In this document: one piece after another, positions 5,914 through 7,177 of the stretch
Numbering within the stretch: position 1 is the stretch's first letter
Layout of the letters: each line of letters begins with the position of its first letter
NCBI GenBank assembly: GCA_031270205.1
Contig: JAISYA010000163.1
Coordinates: 1-7,177, forward strand
Reading direction: 5' to 3'
Length of the DNA stretch: 7,177 bases
Origin: Treponema sp.
Lineage (GTDB): Bacteria > Spirochaetota > Spirochaetia > Treponematales > Breznakiellaceae
Program-made: the position numbers and the translations under genes
The notes under the pieces: generated by a model
The model's database searches: none
Seen by the model: the letters and a program-made list of their open reading frames with translations, nothing else
Told to the model about the DNA's origin: nothing

Positions 5914-6504
5914 ATGGAAAACATTATCAACCTGCTCAGAAAATCCGGGGCCATGCTGGAGGGGCATTTTCTTCTGTCGTCGGGCCGTCATTCTGACCGG
6001 TATTTTCAGTGCGCCAGGCTGCTGCAATACCCGGACAAAGCCGCGGCGGCTTTGGGGCCGGTGGCGGATCGGATACGGGAGGACCTTGCATCGGGAAAGC
6101 TGGCGCTTGACGCGGTGGCCGGCCCCGCAATGGGGGGGATTATCGTGGCCTACGAGCTGGGGAGGCTTTTGGGACTGCCGGCTTTTTTCACCGAGCGGGA
6201 CGACAGCGGGGCCATGACTCTGCGCCGGGGCTTTGAGGTGAGGCCGGGGCAGCGTATTCTTATTGCCGAGGACGTGGTAACAACCGGAAAATCCTCCGGG
6301 GAATGCGCCGTGGTGCTGGAAGCCCTGGGAGCGAAGGTTACGGCCCTGGCCTGCGTGGTGGACCGCCGGGCCGCAGACGCCGGAGATCTGCCCTGGCCGA
6401 TATACCCCGCGGTCAAAGTGAATGCCGGGAATTGGGACGCCGGCAGCTGCGAACCGTGCAAAAGGGGTTTACCCGTGGTCAAACCGGGATCGAGGAAAAT
6501 CTGA
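5914..6504 (+). CDS. pyrE: Orotate phosphoribosyltransferase (PyrE)
   Basis: Transfers phosphoribose from PRPP to orotate, giving OMP for PyrF. At 196 residues it is within the normal range. GHFLLSSGRHSDRYFQC (17-33) is the substrate-binding N-terminal pattern and AGPAMGGI (69-76) the pyrophosphate loop. FFTERDD (91-97) with LRRGF (103-107) forms the catalytic-loop side. ILIAEDVVTTGKSSGE (115-130) is the PRPP-binding signature, with acidic E119 and D120. The C-terminus has CEPCKRGLPVVKPGSR (179-194), a paired-cysteine tail that I recall in the clostridial/Thermus-like PyrE subgroup and that is absent from the E. coli form. It starts five bases after the pyrD stop. AAGG (5902-5905) eight bases upstream is the likely ribosome site. 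It is the last gene of the operon. No U-rich terminator follows directly, so transcripts may continue into the tRNA. Confidence 0.97.
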   Translation: MENIINLLRKSGAMLEGHFLLSSGRHSDRYFQCARLLQYPDKAAAALGPVADRIREDLASGKLALDAVAGPAMGGIIVAYELGRLLGLPAFFTERDDSGAMTLRRGFEVRPGQRILIAEDVVTTGKSSGECAVVLEALGAKVTALACVVDRRAADAGDLPWPIYPAVKVNAGNWDAGSCEPCKRGLPVVKPGSRKI

Positions 6505-6550
6505 ACCAGGAAGGGAAAGGGGAAAGGCCCTGAAGACACCGCCGTCCATC

Positions 6551-6579
6551 TTGACATTGCCGGATAAATTTTATATATT
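6551..6579 (+). promoter_or_regulatory. Consensus sigma-70 promoter for tRNA-Glu
   Basis: TTGACA (6551-6556), a 17-base spacer and TATATT (6574-6579) make a near-perfect housekeeping promoter, the best in the window. Transcription should begin around 6585-6588, giving a leader of about 70 bases before the tRNA. It lies 47 bases after pyrE, so the tRNA can be expressed independently of the pyr operon. Confidence 0.8.
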
Positions 6580-6590
6580 TTTCAAAGTCG

Positions 6591-6636
6591 CAGTTTTAAA
6601 ATCGGCGCTCTGCCGGAGCGCTGGATTTTGAGACTG
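6591..6636 (+). other. Long imperfect hairpin between pyrE and tRNA-Glu
   Basis: Nested pairing joins CAGT (6591-6594) with ACTG (6633-6636), AAAATC (6598-6603) with GATTTT (6624-6629), and GCGCTC (6605-6610) with GAGCGC (6616-6621), around a 5-base loop. The GC core followed by GGATTTT and, further on, TTGTTTTCT gives it a weak terminator look for pyr transcripts. However, it lies inside the tRNA leader RNA, downstream of the tRNA promoter, so a strong terminator here would also block the tRNA. A processing or stability element is an equal possibility. Confidence 0.5.
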
Positions 6637-6656
6637 CCTTGTTTTCTATGTATTTA

Positions 6657-6728
6657 GTCTCCATCGTCTAGTGGTTAGGACATCGGGTTTTCATCCCGAC
6701 AACAGGGGTTCGACTCCCCTTGGAGATG
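6657..6728 (+). tRNA. tRNA-Glu (anticodon TTC)
   Basis: A complete 72-base cloverleaf. The acceptor stem is GTCTCCA (6657-6663) with TGGAGAT (6721-6727), closing with a G1-U72 wobble. The D stem GTCT/GGAC (6666-6669 and 6678-6681) has the loop AGTGGTTA. The anticodon stem TCGGG/CCCGA has the loop TTTTCAT, and anticodon TTC lies at 6690-6692. The 4-base variable loop is followed by a T arm AGGGG-TTCGACT-CCCCT. The discriminator is G6728. The 3' CCA is not encoded and must be added by CCA transferase. It reads GAA/GAG codons; in many bacteria Glu-tRNA also feeds haem synthesis. Confidence 0.97.
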
Positions 6729-6754
6729 AAAAGGAAAGCCCCAACGGGCCTTTT
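6729..6754 (+). terminator. First hairpin of a tandem terminator after tRNA-Glu
   Basis: AAAAGG (6729-6734) pairs with CCTTTT (6749-6754), and within it CCC pairs with GGG around a short loop, with a small A-rich bulge. It starts at the tRNA 3' end and ends in only four Ts, so it may act in tRNA 3' processing or as a weak terminator ahead of the stronger one. Confidence 0.5.
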
Positions 6755-6757
6755 CAT

Positions 6758-6786
6758 AAAAAAACCGCCTTCACGGCGGTTTTTTA
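6758..6786. terminator. Strong bidirectional intrinsic terminator
   Basis: An 11-pair stem joins 6759-6769 (AAAAAACCGCC) to 6775-6785 (GGCGGTTTTTT) around the loop TTCAC. The T run on one strand and the A run on the other allow it to end both the tRNA/pyr transcripts and the convergent - strand gene. The CCGCC/GGCGG core is the same as in the leader terminator at 349-379. Confidence 0.9.
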
Positions 6787-6892
6787 TTCGAAAGTCTGGT
6801 TTAATACCGCGCGGAGGCTCATTCGCAAGTCTGCTTTGTAAACTCCACGACCGATTCCTTTATGGTGATTCAGTCTTTGCAGGCGAAATCTG

Positions 6893-7177
6893 CTACCGGG
6901 TGTTGTACTTGCGGATATCCGTTATCAACTGCCTGGCCCGATCCTGGACCGGCTTGATATAGGGTCCATCGGAGATGCGGATAAGAATCCGTACGACGTT
7001 GGGGTCTTTGATGCCGTTGTTCTTTTCGGCGATTTTGGCAAAGGCGTCTATCGCGGACAGGGCCAGAAGGTTGTCGGGGTAGAGTACGTCAAAGCGGCTG
7101 ACAATCCAGGTGATGGTACTGACCGTTTCATCATTATCGTTCATACCGATAGCGCCCAGGGACTTTATCGCTTCTTG
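6893..7177 (-). CDS. HEAT-like helical repeat protein, 3' end (partial)
   Basis: The last 94 codons of a gene read on the - strand; the frame stays open to the window edge at 7177, so the start lies outside. The fragment begins QEAIKSLGAIGMND and continues with LLALSAIDAFAKIAEKNNG, two copies of the A-x-x-A-[IL]-x-[AS]-[LF]-[AG]-x-I pattern typical of HEAT or HEAT-like alpha-solenoid repeats. A more charged C-terminal helix follows (PVQDRARQLITDIRKYNTR). Such proteins usually mediate protein contacts; no catalytic motif is visible. HEAT-repeat proteins of this look are common in treponemes as far as I recall. It converges on the tRNA-Glu gene, and its transcript can end at the bidirectional terminator about 107 bases after its stop. 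The internal ATG at 7144 is not a likely start because the repeat continues upstream of it. Confidence 0.75.
   Translation of the reverse strand, partial: QEAIKSLGAIGMNDNDETVSTITWIVSRFDVLYPDNLLALSAIDAFAKIAEKNNGIKDPNVVRILIRISDGPYIKPVQDRARQLITDIRKYNTR

Noticed and set aside
4892..6027. Two long - strand open frames (308 and 324 codons) opposite pyrD
   Set aside because: They mirror a GC-rich real gene, have low-complexity Ala/Pro/Ser/Gly/Arg-rich translations, no recognisable motifs and no ribosome site, and pyrD on + is unmistakable.
6422..6631. + strand 69-codon frame starting inside pyrE and crossing the tRNA promoter
   Set aside because: It starts within pyrE in another frame, overlaps a consensus promoter and a hairpin, and has no protein-like features.
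6787..6892. Possible coding remnant between the terminator and the HEAT-like gene, - strand (reads KESVVEFTKQTCE)
   Set aside because: Only about 16 codons lie between stops, with no ATG. It is the 3' untranslated region of the convergent gene as far as I can see.
6720..6962. + strand 80-codon frame starting in the tRNA 3' end
   Set aside because: It begins in the tRNA, runs through two terminators and overlaps the convergent HEAT-like gene.
1..7177. CRISPR array, transposase, integrase or phage genes
   Set aside because: There are no regularly spaced repeats, no recombinase-like frames, and no duplication flanking the tRNA that would mark an integration site.

Overview
The window holds an almost complete de novo pyrimidine (UMP) operon, pyrB-pyrI-pyrC-pyrF-pyrK-pyrD-pyrE, all on the + strand from 398 to 6504. 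The only pathway step missing is carbamoyl-phosphate synthase (carAB). A tRNA-Glu(TTC) gene with its own promoter and strong terminators follows, and then the 3' end of a convergent gene for a helical-repeat (HEAT-like) protein on the - strand. The DNA is fairly GC-rich, with a bacterial gene layout and good Shine-Dalgarno (SD) sites. The gene set (pyrBI together with pyrK/pyrD type 1B and a type-2 pyrF) resembles clostridial-type operons. The HEAT-like protein and the antitoxin-like N-terminus at the left edge remind me of Treponema-type spirochaetes. I lean towards a gut-type Treponema relative, but this is a judgement from memory and not a proof.

Region 1 (1-397): a 63-codon ORF whose N-terminal half resembles small toxin-antitoxin antitoxins but which lacks the expected C-terminal DNA-binding part, so it is probably a remnant. 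A non-coding stretch follows, with a short direct repeat, a foldable segment (263-329), an extended -10 promoter-like site (329-337) and a textbook intrinsic terminator with eleven Ts (349-379). The terminator lies only 18 bases before the pyrB start codon. Unless the promoter lies in those 18 bases, transcription of pyrB must read through or start at this hairpin. This makes the leader the best candidate in the window for an undescribed regulatory device.

Region 2 (398-6504): PyrB and PyrI form aspartate carbamoyltransferase with its regulatory chain. PyrC makes dihydroorotate. PyrK and PyrD form an NAD-linked dihydroorotate dehydrogenase. PyrE adds the phosphoribosyl group and PyrF decarboxylates OMP to UMP. 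The genes are tightly packed: 1-nt gap B/I, 49-nt gap with a hairpin I/C, 11-nt overlap C/F, 4-nt overlap F/K, 8-nt overlap K/D and 5-nt gap D/E. pyrC and pyrF use non-ATG starts. PyrK carries an AT-richer insertion of about 29 residues.

Region 3 (6505-7177): a consensus sigma-70 promoter, a long imperfect hairpin, tRNA-Glu, two tandem terminators (the second usable from both strands), about 106 bases with nothing convincing, and the HEAT-like gene running off the right edge.

No wholly new multi-gene system is visible. The coding part is a recognisable biosynthetic operon, and the novelty, if any, is in the leader RNA and in the PyrK insertion.
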